NCBI GenBank assembly: GCA_023382675.1
Contig: JAHDWN010000033.1
Location: 1 to 64,000, forward strand
Length of the DNA stretch: 64,000 nucleotides
DNA from: Anaerolineae bacterium
GTDB taxonomy: Bacteria; Chloroflexota; Anaerolineae; Aggregatilineales; Phototrophicaceae
Direction of reading: 5' to 3'
A program made the translations under genes and the position numbers. Of the stretch, positions 1 to 8,887 are shown one piece after another. Numbering within the stretch: position 1 is the stretch's first letter; every line of letters begins with the position of its first letter. The notes below the pieces were generated by a model. The model was given only the letters and a program-made list of their open reading frames with translations, ran no database searches and was not told the origin of the DNA.

Positions 1-53
1 GCATACTAACGCTACTAGCCAATTTGATCCGTTCAAACCTAACTGAATGATCC

Positions 54-237
54 ATGAGTTCTGGGTTCACGGTACACAGTTCACGGTGCGGAAGAGTTGG
101 CGCGCAGTGCCACAGAGATATAGACAGTCACCCCACTCCAGGCACAATTGATCGGCATTACGCGCCCCGCATCCCTCATCACCTCGCCCCTCATCATCTC
201 GTTACTCGTTACTCATTACCCATTCCTCATCACTCCT
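54..237. repeat. Degenerate short tandem repeats in a gene-free leader
   Basis: Bases 1-347 hold no convincing gene. Within them, 54-91 is a run of 7-base units of the type GTTCTGG/GTTCACG, and 171-237 is a run of CTCATCA/CTCGTTA-type units. The same two motifs occur side by side at 60463-60540 and 63382-63480, so this is a dispersed family, not local low complexity. Confidence 0.6.
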
Positions 238-347
238 TTGACTGCACGTAGGAACAATGGGCTAGTCGCATCTCCACCACCTGTGACTCGCGCGTTGGGG
301 CGAATTCAGGCACAATAAATTTGCCAAACACAGCCATGGAGATTTTT

Positions 348-1466
348 ATGCGACGACTGTACACGTTTTTGTTCTTGCTGCCGCTGCTGCTGGCAGTGGC
401 CGTTCAAGCGCAGCCCGTGACGACGCCGGAGCCGAATCCGAATGCCAATATCAGCTACCCGCTGCCGGTCTACCTGGTTAGTGGGCAGTTCGAGGTGCGC
501 GGCACGGCCAACCTCGCTGGCATGACCGGCTACATCCTGGAATATCGCCGTCTGAACGACGATCTGAGCGAGGCGGACGAATCCGTGCCCTGGACGCCAG
601 CCACGCTGACACAGCGCGTGCCGGTGGTCGATGGCGTGCTCGGCACGTGGGATACGACCGCGACCGACGATGGCGTCTACGAATTCCAGCTTGTGGTTGT
701 CATGAGCCAGGGAGAGAACGTGACGGCGCGCGTCAGCCCGCTGCGTATCGAAAACGAGCCGCCGCCGTTTGTCGTGCGCCCGGCCGTGACCGTGGTTGCG
801 CCGGTGGAGACCCAGGAACCCGCACCCATCACGGGCGGTTCGGGTGGCCCGGAGGTGATCGCGCGGGTGAATGCCAACGTGCGCTCCGGTGACAACACGG
901 ACTTCCCGACGATTGGTTCGCTGCCGGCGGGCCAGCGCGCGGCGATTGCCGGACGCAGCAATCGCGGTGATCGCTGGTTCTACATCCTGCTGCCGAACGG
1001 TCGGCGTGGCTGGATCGCGCCTTCGACGGTCGATGTGGCCGGGGATGCGAGCGGCGTGCCGATTGTGACGCCTGCGCCGGATGTGGCGACGAGCGCTCCC
1101 GCAGCCACCGCAGCGCCAACCGCAGGCGGCCTGCCCGACGCGACGATCAGCAGCGTGAGCTTCGATCGCGAACTGAAACAGGGTCAGGCATTCCAGATCA
1201 TCGTGACGGTCTTCAATCCCAGCTCGGTAGCGCTGCCGGGCGTCTCTGTAGCCTGTAATTTCACGCCGATGAACAACCTGTTCAGCACCTCAATCGGCGG
1301 TTTGAACCCGGGGGCACAGATTAACGTCGCGATCACCGCGCAGCTTGACAGCGGCGGCGGTGGGAACGTGACGGCCAACTGCGCCGTCGACCTGAACAAC
1401 GTCGTGGCCGAAAGCAACGAAGACAACAACTACTTCAACCTGACGGCCTTCCTGCAAACGCCGTAA
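348..1466 (+). CDS. Secreted SH3b / CARDB-domain protein
   Basis: Probable exported cell-surface protein of about 372 residues. The first 25 residues form a signal peptide (MRR, hydrophobic stretch FLFLLPLLLAVAV, then AQA-type cleavage). The middle, about residues 165-230, is a bacterial SH3 domain with the typical ANVRSG start and GWIAPS end, usually a cell-wall or peptide binding module. The last 110 residues, starting LPDATISSV, resemble a CARDB adhesion domain with the usual ESNEDNNY ending. I chose the ATG at 348 because GGAG lies six bases upstream and it begins the signal peptide; an in-frame ATG at 336 and a TTG at 321 are alternatives. No enzymatic motif is visible. A strong terminator follows directly. 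Confidence 0.8.
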   Translation: MRRLYTFLFLLPLLLAVAVQAQPVTTPEPNPNANISYPLPVYLVSGQFEVRGTANLAGMTGYILEYRRLNDDLSEADESVPWTPATLTQRVPVVDGVLGTWDTTATDDGVYEFQLVVVMSQGENVTARVSPLRIENEPPPFVVRPAVTVVAPVETQEPAPITGGSGGPEVIARVNANVRSGDNTDFPTIGSLPAGQRAAIAGRSNRGDRWFYILLPNGRRGWIAPSTVDVAGDASGVPIVTPAPDVATSAPAATAAPTAGGLPDATISSVSFDRELKQGQAFQIIVTVFNPSSVALPGVSVACNFTPMNNLFSTSIGGLNPGAQINVAITAQLDSGGGGNVTANCAVDLNNVVAESNEDNNYFNLTAFLQTP

Positions 1467-1480
1467 CGGTTGACCGTTCT

Positions 1481-1510
1481 GGGGCGCAGGCAACTGCGCC
1501 CCTTTTGTTT
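1481..1510 (+). terminator. Rho-independent terminator
   Basis: A perfect 9-bp stem (GGGGCGCAG / CTGCGCCCC) closes a four-base GCAA loop and is followed by TTTTGTTT. It begins 15 bases after the stop codon of the SH3/CARDB gene. Confidence 0.85.
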
Positions 1511-1690
1511 CCCCATGTTGCGCGGTGGTGCCCGAGGCGATCGCTCGACGGCTTCAATCTGCGTGGCTGACCCGAATGTGCAGCGGCCAATCGAGCATTG
1601 CTTCAGGCTCCGAGGGGCGGTAACTCCCACTGAGAGCCGACAGTTCATCTCCGTGCAAGACGAACACGATCGCATTGGCGCCTGCAAGCA

Positions 1691-2461
1691 TTAAGCGGCC
1701 TTCCGGTTGTAGATGCGCATCGCAAACAGATAGGCGACGATCAGGATGCCCAGGCACCACGCCAGCGCGACCCAGATGTCATTGCCAACGGGCTGCCCTG
1801 CGAGCAGAGAGCGAATCGCTTCGACGATCGATGTCACCGGCTGATTCTCGGCAAAAGCACGAACGACTGGCGGCATTGACTCGGTGGGCACGAACGCAGA
1901 ACTGATGAAAGGAAGGAAGATGAGCGGGTAGGAGAATGCGCCTGCACCGTCGACCGTCTTTGCGGACAATCCGGCAATCACCGCGATCCACGTCAAGGCC
2001 AGCGTAAACAAGGCGAGGATACCGGCCACAGCAAGCCATGACAACACCCCTGCCGAGGAGCGGAAACCCATGAGGAGCGCCACGAGGATGATGACGACGG
2101 CCGAGATCGCATTGGAGACCAGTGAGGTCAGCACATGTCCCCACAGCGGGGCTGAGTGCGCAATCGGCATCGAGTGGAACCGCTCGAAGATGCCTCGTTG
2201 CATATCTATGAACAGACGGTAAGCCGTGTAGGCGATGCCGCTTGCAATCGCAATCAGGAGGATGCCGGGCAGCAGGTAATTCACATAGTTGTCCGTGCCG
2301 GTTTGAATTGCACCGCCGAACACATAGACGAACAGCAGCATGAACGCGATCGGCATGATCGTGACTGTGATGATGGTGTCCATGCTGCGAAGAATGTGGC
2401 GCATCGAACGTCCAAGCATGACGCCGACATCACTGATGAAGTGAGTCCTGGCGGTATCCAT
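1691..2461 (-). CDS. ABC-2 type drug exporter permease (DrrB-like)
   Basis: Integral membrane subunit of an ABC-2 exporter, 256 residues, the normal length for daunorubicin-resistance-type permeases. About six hydrophobic segments are visible, beginning with ITVTIMPIAFMLLFVYVFGG near residue 32, plus the family pattern PGILLIAIASGIAY and the QPVTSIVEAIRSL segment near the C-terminus. Its ATG directly follows the TAA of the ATPase gene, so the two are translationally coupled and make a two-gene efflux operon. Substrate cannot be read from sequence; lipids, polyketides or antibiotics are usual for the family. Confidence 0.88.
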   Translation of the reverse strand: MDTARTHFISDVGVMLGRSMRHILRSMDTIITVTIMPIAFMLLFVYVFGGAIQTGTDNYVNYLLPGILLIAIASGIAYTAYRLFIDMQRGIFERFHSMPIAHSAPLWGHVLTSLVSNAISAVVIILVALLMGFRSSAGVLSWLAVAGILALFTLALTWIAVIAGLSAKTVDGAGAFSYPLIFLPFISSAFVPTESMPPVVRAFAENQPVTSIVEAIRSLLAGQPVGNDIWVALAWCLGILIVAYLFAMRIYNRKAA

Positions 2462-3223
2462 TTACTTTGTCTCCTTTTTGCCAATGATGGCGAGGAATAT
2501 CTCCTCCAGGGTCGGCTGCTTTTCTACGTACTCCACCCTGGCGGGCGGGAACATCTTCTTCAGTTCGGCGAGTGTGCCGTTGGCAATGATTGTCCCTTCA
2601 TGCAGAATGGCAATTCGGTCGGCGAGTTGTTCGGCTTCGTCCAGATACTGTGTCGTCAGGAATACTGTCGTGCCATTTTGCGCGAGTTCTTTGACCGTCT
2701 TCCAGACCTCGAGGCGTGCTTCGGGGTCAAGCCCGGAAGTCGGCTCGTCCAAAAAAATGAGCTGTGGTGTCCCGACCAGGCTCATGGCGATGTCGAGCCT
2801 GCGGCGCATACCGCCCGAATAGGTGGAGACCCGTCGATCGGCAGCGTCGGTCAGGCCGAAGCGGCTCAGCAGATTATCCGCGACCTGGCGCGGATGCGTG
2901 AGGTGCCGCAGCCTGGCGATCATGATCAGGTTTTCTCGCCCGGTCAATATCTCGTCCACGGCGGCAAACTGCCCGGTCAGGCTGATGGATTGGCGCACAC
3001 TGTCAGGCCTGGACGCGACATCGAATCCGTTGACGGCGGCGTTTCCGCCGTCCTGCTTGAGCAGCGTGGTCAGGATCTTGACAATCGTCGTCTTGCCTGC
3101 ACCGTTGGTGCCGAGCAAGGCGAAGATGCTGCCTCTTCCCACCACAAAATCCACGCCTTTCAGAACATGAAGGTCCTTGTAGGACTTCTGCAGCCCCTTC
3201 ACCTGGATTGCCTGATTTTGCAT
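2462..3223 (-). CDS. ABC exporter ATP-binding protein (DrrA-like)
   Basis: ATPase subunit partnering the ABC-2 permease. It has a Walker A motif GTNGAGKTT, the signature YSGGMRRRLDIA and a Walker B LIFLDEPTSGLD, in the order and spacing of the DrrA family. The C-terminal region (LAELKKMFPPARVEYVEKQPTLEEIFLAI segment, shortened here in interpretation) is the usual DrrA tail. I place the start at the ATG at 3223, with AGGAG seven bases upstream; a GTG at 3238 is less likely. The gene is first in its operon and diverges from a MarR-family regulator, with both operators lying upstream. Confidence 0.9.
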   Translation of the reverse strand: MQNQAIQVKGLQKSYKDLHVLKGVDFVVGRGSIFALLGTNGAGKTTIVKILTTLLKQDGGNAAVNGFDVASRPDSVRQSISLTGQFAAVDEILTGRENLIMIARLRHLTHPRQVADNLLSRFGLTDAADRRVSTYSGGMRRRLDIAMSLVGTPQLIFLDEPTSGLDPEARLEVWKTVKELAQNGTTVFLTTQYLDEAEQLADRIAILHEGTIIANGTLAELKKMFPPARVEYVEKQPTLEEIFLAIIGKKETK

Positions 3224-3303
3224 AGACTCACTCCTCACCGCTTGCGCCGCACTGTGCTACAATACGGTCAGCTTGAATATCCAGTAAACAACCTGGAAGA
3301 TTG

Positions 3304-3316
3304 CTTGACACTCAAG
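3304..3316. promoter_or_regulatory. Operator 1, probable MarR-protein site
   Basis: Perfect inverted repeat CTTGA-CAC-TCAAG. An identical-arm copy lies at 3336-3348, centre to centre 32 bp away, about three helical turns. It sits between the divergent ABC operon and MarR gene. Confidence 0.65.
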
Positions 3317-3318
3317 CT

Positions 3319-3347
3319 ATATTACTCACATTTATCTTGAAAGTCAA
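3319..3347 (-). promoter_or_regulatory. Promoter of the ABC exporter operon
   Basis: On the minus strand TTGACT (3347-3342), a 17-base spacer and TAATAT (3324-3319). The -35 box is inside operator 2 and the -10 box ends next to operator 1, so a bound regulator would block RNA polymerase. Confidence 0.6.
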
Positions 3348-3348
3348 G
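3336..3348. promoter_or_regulatory. Operator 2, probable MarR-protein site
   Basis: Perfect inverted repeat CTTGA-AAG-TCAAG with the same arms as the site at 3304-3316. It overlaps the -35 box of the ABC operon promoter and lies 11 bases before the first possible start codon of the MarR gene. Confidence 0.65.
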
Positions 3349-3359
3349 TTAATTATGTT

Positions 3360-4475
3360 GTGAAGGAGAAATCAAACCAGCCAATGGGTTCACAGAACGA
3401 ACAATCTGAGATTCTCGGACAACTTGTCAATGAGCTTCGCCAGTCCTATGGACTCGGGGCGTCCTTCTTTCGGGCAGCGGCGGCGCGACTCGAGATGACC
3501 GATACGGATATGCAAGTCTTCGACCTTCTGGAGACCACCGGTGAGGCTACCGCGGGTGAGCTTGCGAGTCTGATGGCGCTCTCAACCGGAACCTTCACCG
3601 CTATTCTCAAGCGTCTGGAAAAGGCCGGACTTGTGCGCCGGGAGCGCGATCCCAACGATGGTCGTCGCGTGATCGTGAAGCTCGCACAAGGCGCGGACGG
3701 TGCGCAGGAGATGGGATCTCTCTTTGCTGCCCTTGGGAACGATTGGGAGGAATTGGCGAACAGGTACGATGACGAGCACAGAGCTTTTCTGTTGGAGTTT
3801 CTTCAACGTAGTAACGCGATCGCCAGGGAAGAGATTTTGCGGTTGCGAGCGGTGTCAGCGGACAGCGAGGGCATGTTCTCTGCACCGTTGGCGGGTCTGG
3901 AACGCGCACAGCTCCTCGTCTCATCCGACAGCTTTGGGCTGAACTTGCGCGCTGGGAATATAGCGGATGCGCTCTATCAGGCACACTTCGAAGGACCCGT
4001 GCCCGATGTGAAGGTCAAAGATGGCGTGGTTACCATCCGCTATCCACGGCGCCTGTGGATTCCAAGCACGGAGAAGCGCGCAGCAGAGGTCACGCTCAGC
4101 ACGGCAATCCCCTGGGTCGTTGTGATCCGGAGCGGCGGATCGGAAGTCACTGCTGATTTGAACGAGCTCGATCTCCTCGAAATGGAGGCCAGGGGAGCGG
4201 GAAGCATGTTCAATCTCGATCTCCCCGTGCCATCTGGCGTAGTCCCCATCCGGCTTGGGGGAAGTGGGTCTCAATTCAGCGTCCGGCGTCCCCCGGGTGT
4301 CGCTGCCCGAGTCCACATGAAAGGCTGGGGCTCTGGAGGCATCTTCGATGATCAAACGATCGGGGGCATGAGCAGCGACGTGCGGCTTCAAAGTCCCAAC
4401 TACGAGAGCGCGGTCAGGCGCTACGACCTCGAAGTCTCTGGAACGGGGAGTATGTTCACCATCACCGCCGGTTGA
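3360..4475 (+). CDS. MarR-family regulator with C-terminal beta-rich domain
   Basis: Transcription regulator of up to 371 residues, far longer than the usual 140-160 of MarR proteins. Residues about 20-150 are a MarR winged helix (DLLETTGEATAGELASLM, then KRLEKAGLVRRERDPNDGRR, the wing). Residues about 175-371 are rich in short beta strands and glycines (RGAGSMFNLDLP, GGSGSQFSVRRP, SGTGSMFTITAG), resembling the DUF4097-type adhesin-like fold. The start is uncertain: GTG 3360 has no ribosome site, while ATG 3384 has AAGGAG at 3363-3368, rather far away. It diverges from the ABC exporter operon, whose promoter carries two matching operators, so it probably represses that operon and itself. The role of the C-terminal domain is unknown; ligand sensing is one guess. 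Confidence 0.82.
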   Translation: MKEKSNQPMGSQNEQSEILGQLVNELRQSYGLGASFFRAAAARLEMTDTDMQVFDLLETTGEATAGELASLMALSTGTFTAILKRLEKAGLVRRERDPNDGRRVIVKLAQGADGAQEMGSLFAALGNDWEELANRYDDEHRAFLLEFLQRSNAIAREEILRLRAVSADSEGMFSAPLAGLERAQLLVSSDSFGLNLRAGNIADALYQAHFEGPVPDVKVKDGVVTIRYPRRLWIPSTEKRAAEVTLSTAIPWVVVIRSGGSEVTADLNELDLLEMEARGAGSMFNLDLPVPSGVVPIRLGGSGSQFSVRRPPGVAARVHMKGWGSGGIFDDQTIGGMSSDVRLQSPNYESAVRRYDLEVSGTGSMFTITAG

Positions 4476-4487
4476 TGACGAACCAAC

Positions 4488-5426
4488 CTACATCTCCAGC
4501 ACGATCTTGCCGCGCAGGTGGCGGGTCTCGCTGAGTTCGTGGGCGTTGCGCGCCTCATGCAGCGGGAAGACCGCGTCGACCTCGACCTTGAGTTCGCCCG
4601 CGTCGATCAACTCGGCGATTTGCGCCTGTTGTTCCGCGCTCGTGTGGACGAGGATGCGGTGCAATTCAATTTTGCGCGCTTTGGCTAAGGCCGGTTCGAT
4701 CTGTCCGGTGATGCCGACGAGTTTGCCGCCGGGACGGATGACCGCCAGCGAGCGCGTCTGTGTCTGCGTGCCGACGCAGTCGAACACGCAGTCAAGATCG
4801 CCGACGACTTTCTCGAAGTGCGTGGTGGTGTAATCGATCACCTCGGCTGCGCCGAGACTGCGCACGAACTCCGCATTGCGCGCCGATGCCGTACCGATCA
4901 CATGCGCGCCGTGCATGCGGGCAAGCTGGACGCCGATGTGCCCGACGCCACCCGCCGCCGCATGGATAAGCAGCCGCTGCCCCGGCTGGAGATCGAGCGC
5001 ATCGAACAGCGCCTGCCAGGCTGTCAGCGCGGCCAGGGGCACCGCCGCCGCCTGGACGTGTGTCAGCGTCTTCGGCTTCGGTGTGAGATGGGCGACGGGG
5101 GCGGCGACGTACTCGGCGTAGGCGCTGCCGAGTTCGGGGAAGCGTACCATGCCGAAGACTTCATCGCCCGGCTTGAACGCGGTCACGTCCGGCGCGATGG
5201 CCTCGACCGTGCCGGAGATGTCCCAGCCGAGGATGATCGGCAGTGGCTCACCCGCGCCGATGCGACTGCCACCGCTGCGCACCTTCCAATCGACCGGGTT
5301 GACGCCCGCCGCTTTGACGCGCACGAGCACTTCTCCGGCGGCAATTTCGGGCACAGGCGCCGACTCGTAAATGAGCACTTCCGGCCCGCCAAATTGATGA
5401 ATTCGAACCGCCTTCATGTCAGCCAT
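4488..5426 (-). CDS. NADP-dependent quinone oxidoreductase-like protein (zinc-free MDR)
   Basis: Medium-chain dehydrogenase/reductase of about 312 residues. The GroES-like N-terminal domain starts MKAVRIHQFGGPEVL and contains GVNPVDWKVRSG; the Rossmann part has AAAGGVGHIGVQLA. Zinc-ligand residues of alcohol dehydrogenases are absent, placing it with NADPH quinone oxidoreductases and zeta-crystallin-like enzymes that reduce quinones or enones. The start at 5426 (MADMKAV) is chosen by family alignment; MKAV at 5417 is equally possible. It converges with the MarR gene, 12 bases apart. The substrate is not predictable. Confidence 0.85.
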   Translation of the reverse strand: MADMKAVRIHQFGGPEVLIYESAPVPEIAAGEVLVRVKAAGVNPVDWKVRSGGSRIGAGEPLPIILGWDISGTVEAIAPDVTAFKPGDEVFGMVRFPELGSAYAEYVAAPVAHLTPKPKTLTHVQAAAVPLAALTAWQALFDALDLQPGQRLLIHAAAGGVGHIGVQLARMHGAHVIGTASARNAEFVRSLGAAEVIDYTTTHFEKVVGDLDCVFDCVGTQTQTRSLAVIRPGGKLVGITGQIEPALAKARKIELHRILVHTSAEQQAQIAELIDAGELKVEVDAVFPLHEARNAHELSETRHLRGKIVLEM

Positions 5427-5516
5427 GATCTCAGAGCTTTCGTTGTGTGTGAGGGCCTGAATCACTGCCTCAGGGGACGACCAGTATGTGACGATTATAC
5501 CTCCGCGTGCGCGAAT

Positions 5517-5544
5517 CAAAACGGACGCCGTGAGAGCGCCCGTC
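5517..5544 (-). terminator. Terminator after typA
   Basis: Read on the minus strand, ACGGGCGC pairs with GCGTCCGT (one G-U pair) around a seven-base loop and is followed by TTTT. It lies about 30 bases beyond the typA stop codon. Confidence 0.55.
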
Positions 5545-5572
5545 TGTCAATTTGAAGTCGTTGCCGGGACGA

Positions 5573-7426
5573 TTACCCCGCAGCTTCCATCAGCTTCTCT
5601 TTGCGCTTCTGCTCGCGCATGCGCAGTTCGTTGTTGAGGATGCGCTTGCGGGCACGCAGGTTGAGCGGCGTGACTTCGAGCAGCTCGTCTTCGGCGATGA
5701 ACTCGATGTAGTCGTCGAGCGTCATCTGGCGGGCAGCCTTCAGGCGCTCATCTTCTGAGCGGTCGATGGTGCGCACGGCAGTGAGGTTCTTGGTCTTGCA
5801 GACATTGACGGCCAGATCTTCCGCGCGGATATGCTCGCCGACGACCATGCCCTCATAAACTTCCGTGCCCGGATCGATGAAGAATGCGCCGCGTGCCTGC
5901 GCCGCGACCATGGCGTAGGGCGTGGACAGACCATGCTCCCAGGCGACCAGGCTGCCGAACTGCCGCCCAGGGATCGACCCGGTCATCGGGTCGTAGCCGT
6001 GGAACAGGCTGTGGATCTGGCCCATGCCACTGGTGGTGGTCAGGAACTGTGTACGGAAGCCGAGCAGGCCGCGCGTCGGCACCACGTAATGCATGTAGGT
6101 CGTGCCGTTCTCGCTGCTCATGTCCGCCATCAGGCCGCGCCGCCCGCCGAGCATCTCGATCACCGAGCCGGTCAGGTGATCGGCGACCTCGATGTGGACG
6201 TCCTCATAGGGTTCGAGCATCTCGCCCGTGTCCGGGTCGCGGCGGTAGATGACCTCCGGCTTGCTGACTTCGAACTCGTAGCCTTCGCGGCGCATCGTCT
6301 CGATCAGGATGCCGAGATGCAACTCGCCACGCCCGCTGACGACGAACTTCTCCGGCGAGTCGCCATCCTGGACGCGGAGGGCGAGATTCGAGCGCGTTTC
6401 GTTGAACAGGCGCTCGCGCAGGCGGCGGGACGTGCCCCAGCCGGTCTTGCCCTCGCGCCCGGCGAACGGCGACGTGTTGACGCCGAAGGTCATGCGCACC
6501 GTCGGCTGCTCGACGTTGATTGACGGCAGCGGCTCAGTCACGGCGGGGTCGGCGATGGTGTCGCTGATGCCGATCTCGTCGAAACCGGCGAGTGCGACGA
6601 TATCGCCCGCGTGGACTTCGGCAGCATCCTGACGGGCGAGGTTGGAGAAGGTGAACAGGTACTCGATCTTGCCGTTGACGCGCTGGCCATCGGAGGTGAT
6701 GCGCACGACCGGCATGTTCTTGCGCAGCGTGCCGGAACGCAGCCGCCCGATGCCGATCTGGCCTTTGTAGTTGTCGTAGTCGATGGTCGTCACCAGCAGG
6801 CGCGCGGGTGCGTCGTCGTCGACTTCCGGCCCAGGCACTTCTTTGATGATCGTCTCGAACAGCGGCGTCAGATCGTCCGCCAGGGCATCCGGCGCATAAC
6901 CGGCCTGGCCTTCCATGCCGATGGCATAGATGACCGGGAACTCCGCCTGTTCGTCGCTCGCGCCGAGTTCGATGAACAGGTCGAAGGTGGCGTTGAGCGC
7001 CTCGGCGGGCGCGGACTGTGGCCGATCCACCTTGTTGACGACGACAATCACGCGCAGGCCGAGTTCGAGCGCTTTGCGCAGGACGAAGCGCGTCTGCGGC
7101 ATCGGGCCTTCAACGGCGTCAATCAGGAGCAGCGCGCCATCGACCATGTTGAGGACGCGCTCGACCTCGCCGCCGAAATCGGCGTGGCCGGGCGTATCGA
7201 CGATGTTGATCTTGGTGTCATGCCAGCGGATGGCGGTGTTCTTCGCCAGGATGGTGATGCCGCGCTCGCGTTCGAGCGTGTTGCTATCGAGAATGCGCTC
7301 GCCAGCGGTGGCGGCGTTACGGAAGACGTGCGCCTGTTTGAGCATGCCGTCGACCAGTGTCGTCTTGCCATGATCGACGTGCGCGATAATCGCGATGTTG
7401 CGGATGTCGGAGCGTCTCTGCGCCAC
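5573..7426 (-). CDS. typA: Translational GTPase TypA/BipA
   Basis: Ribosome-binding GTPase related to EF-G, involved in ribosome assembly and stress or cold adaptation. G-domain motifs are all present: AHVDHGKT (G1), DTPGHADF (G3) and NKVDRP (G4), with the switch segment LERERGITI. The C-terminal TypA-specific domain with [17 protein letters not shown] and [17 protein letters not shown] is intact; the length of about 617 residues is normal. I prefer the GTG at 7426 because GAGGG lies eight bases before it and family members begin close to [14 protein letters not shown]; an ATG at 7450 adds eight residues. The gene stands alone. Confidence 0.95.
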   Translation of the reverse strand: MAQRRSDIRNIAIIAHVDHGKTTLVDGMLKQAHVFRNAATAGERILDSNTLERERGITILAKNTAIRWHDTKINIVDTPGHADFGGEVERVLNMVDGALLLIDAVEGPMPQTRFVLRKALELGLRVIVVVNKVDRPQSAPAEALNATFDLFIELGASDEQAEFPVIYAIGMEGQAGYAPDALADDLTPLFETIIKEVPGPEVDDDAPARLLVTTIDYDNYKGQIGIGRLRSGTLRKNMPVVRITSDGQRVNGKIEYLFTFSNLARQDAAEVHAGDIVALAGFDEIGISDTIADPAVTEPLPSINVEQPTVRMTFGVNTSPFAGREGKTGWGTSRRLRERLFNETRSNLALRVQDGDSPEKFVVSGRGELHLGILIETMRREGYEFEVSKPEVIYRRDPDTGEMLEPYEDVHIEVADHLTGSVIEMLGGRRGLMADMSSENGTTYMHYVVPTRGLLGFRTQFLTTTSGMGQIHSLFHGYDPMTGSIPGRQFGSLVAWEHGLSTPYAMVAAQARGAFFIDPGTEVYEGMVVGEHIRAEDLAVNVCKTKNLTAVRTIDRSEDERLKAARQMTLDDYIEFIAEDELLEVTPLNLRARKRILNNELRMREQKRKEKLMEAAG

Positions 7427-7579
7427 GAATGTGTCCCTCAATTGTCTCATGTCACGGGATGTTAGCGATCATTGTAGCAGGGGAATGCGCAGAATTGAAC
7501 GGGCAAGACGCAAGGGGGTGTTTCGTAGGGACGCGCAAACGAAGTCACCGGGGGTAACGGCGCGTCCGGCGGGAACGAA

Positions 7580-7642
7580 ATTGAATCGCAATGGCGCAAA
7601 GACGCAAAGGGGAGAATTGGCACCACGGAGGACACGGAGGGA
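7580..7642. repeat. Dispersed CGCAAAG / CACGGAGG repeat
   Basis: Runs of the type GGCGCAAAGACGCAAAGG followed by CCACGGAGGACACGGAGG. Related copies lie at 28262-28332 and 61457-61520. It fills part of the 290-base gene-free stretch between typA and the next gene. Confidence 0.6.
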
Positions 7643-7651
7643 ATCCCGGTC

Positions 7652-7689
7652 GCCGACGGGTCAACCCGTCGGCTAGATCAAATCAAGCC
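7652..7689 (-). repeat. REP-like hairpin with conserved tail
   Basis: Arms GCCGACGGGT and ACCCGTCGGC enclose a CA loop (7652-7673). The following bases to 7689 end in AATCAAGC, the reverse complement of the GCTTGATT tail that precedes the oppositely oriented copies at 28440, 31807 and 63689. Confidence 0.65.
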
Positions 7690-7717
7690 TGCTAAAGAGG
7701 CTAAAATCCATGTCCGG

Positions 7718-8698
7718 CTACTTGTGGTGTTCAGCCGCGCGGCCTGAGCTAATCCGCTCACCCGCTAATCCGCTAATTTGCTTCTTCCCGCACACGACAT
7801 ACGCGCCGCTCGCGCGCAGGTGCAGACGACGCACGCCGCGCTCGCCCAGCGCCAGCCGGTAGAGCGCCTCGACGGCGCTCTGGAGCGCGTAGCCGACGCC
7901 GCGCAGATACCCCGGCGTGAGCACGTGCGTCAGCGCGGCGGGGATGATACCCCAGCCCGGCCAAAGATCGACGAGCTGCATGTCGTTGGCGCTGAGCAGC
8001 GCGTGCCAGCCATCCGGCGTCAGGTGGAAGTACGACGAGCCGTGCCACGCCTCCCAGAAGCTGGCGCTGCCCAGGAAGTAGCCGCCCGGCTGGCTGACGC
8101 GGGCGATCTCGTGCATGGCGAGGTAGGGGTTGTAGAGATGCTCGAAGACCGCCGTCGAGATCACCAGGTCGAAGGTGGCGTCGGCGAACGGCAGCCGGTG
8201 CGCATCGACCAGCATGTCCGCGCCGGGGGCGATCCAGTCGGTGGTGACGACGTGCTCGAAGCCGAGCGAACGCAGGTAGCGCCGGTTGCCGCCCTGGCCG
8301 CAGCCGAGATCGAGGATGCGCGCCGCCGCGCCGCGCTCGCGCCAGAGCTGCTGGCAGTAATACTGGATGCCCTTGTCGAGCTTGGTGCCGAACTGGCGGC
8401 GGACTTCCGCGCGGCTGAAGTGCGGGAAGTCTGCGTTGACCGCGCGGAAGTAGTCGCGGGCGACGGCCTCACGATCCAGCGGCGCGACCGGGATGCGGAA
8501 CGTGTACGCCGCGTCTTGAGCGACGTCCAGCGCGCGGAAGTCGGGCCGCGCCGCGCCCTCCACGACGGTTGACGCGCTGGCGAAACCGCAGGCCGGGCAG
8601 CGCCAGCCCGCGCCCTCCGCGACCAGCTGCGTGCGATCCAGCGGGCAGACGAGCGCGTCAGTCCAGGGGGCGAGGGGTTCGGGCGTGGGGGTGGTCAT
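7718..8698 (-). CDS. Zinc-ribbon class I SAM methyltransferase
   Basis: Methyltransferase of 326 residues. The N-terminus carries a Trm112-like zinc ribbon (CPLDRT and CPACGF, four cysteines near residues 17-40). The methyltransferase core has motif I as LDLGCGQGGNRRYL and the later FDLVISTAVFEHLYNP typical of methyltransf_11/23 domains. The substrate is unknown. The start is the ATG at 8698; the reading frame stays open far upstream, but only as antisense of the WYL regulator. The last ~20 residues (after VVCGKK) are encoded by GCTAATCCGC-type repeats at 7747-7783 and look like a recent extension. Confidence 0.82.
   Translation of the reverse strand: MTTPTPEPLAPWTDALVCPLDRTQLVAEGAGWRCPACGFASASTVVEGAARPDFRALDVAQDAAYTFRIPVAPLDREAVARDYFRAVNADFPHFSRAEVRRQFGTKLDKGIQYYCQQLWRERGAAARILDLGCGQGGNRRYLRSLGFEHVVTTDWIAPGADMLVDAHRLPFADATFDLVISTAVFEHLYNPYLAMHEIARVSQPGGYFLGSASFWEAWHGSSYFHLTPDGWHALLSANDMQLVDLWPGWGIIPAALTHVLTPGYLRGVGYALQSAVEALYRLALGERGVRRLHLRASGAYVVCGKKQISGLAGERISSGRAAEHHK
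7747..7783. repeat. GCTAATCCGC-type short tandem repeat
   Basis: Successive GCTAATC/GCTCACC/GCTAATC/GCTAATT units lie inside the 3' end of the methyltransferase gene. Similar runs occur at 21777-21805, 32851-32903 and 57067-57093. Confidence 0.6.
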
Positions 8699-8887
8699 GG
8701 GGCGGTCGCCTGCATTCGCGCGTGGATCGGGTAGATCGTGTCTTTGTCGTCGTGGGCATACGAGAAGAACAGGTGCGCCATCGTCCGCTCTCAAGGATGT
8801 TCGCTGGTCGTTAGGCGGCGGATTATAGCGCGGGCGGGCGCGGCGCGGCGACGTATAATGTCCGTGTTCAGCAGGCGCGGAGGACGT

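Noticed and set aside
2156-3340. 394-codon plus-strand reading frame
   Set aside because: Antisense to the two ABC exporter genes, which have complete motifs; no ribosome site.
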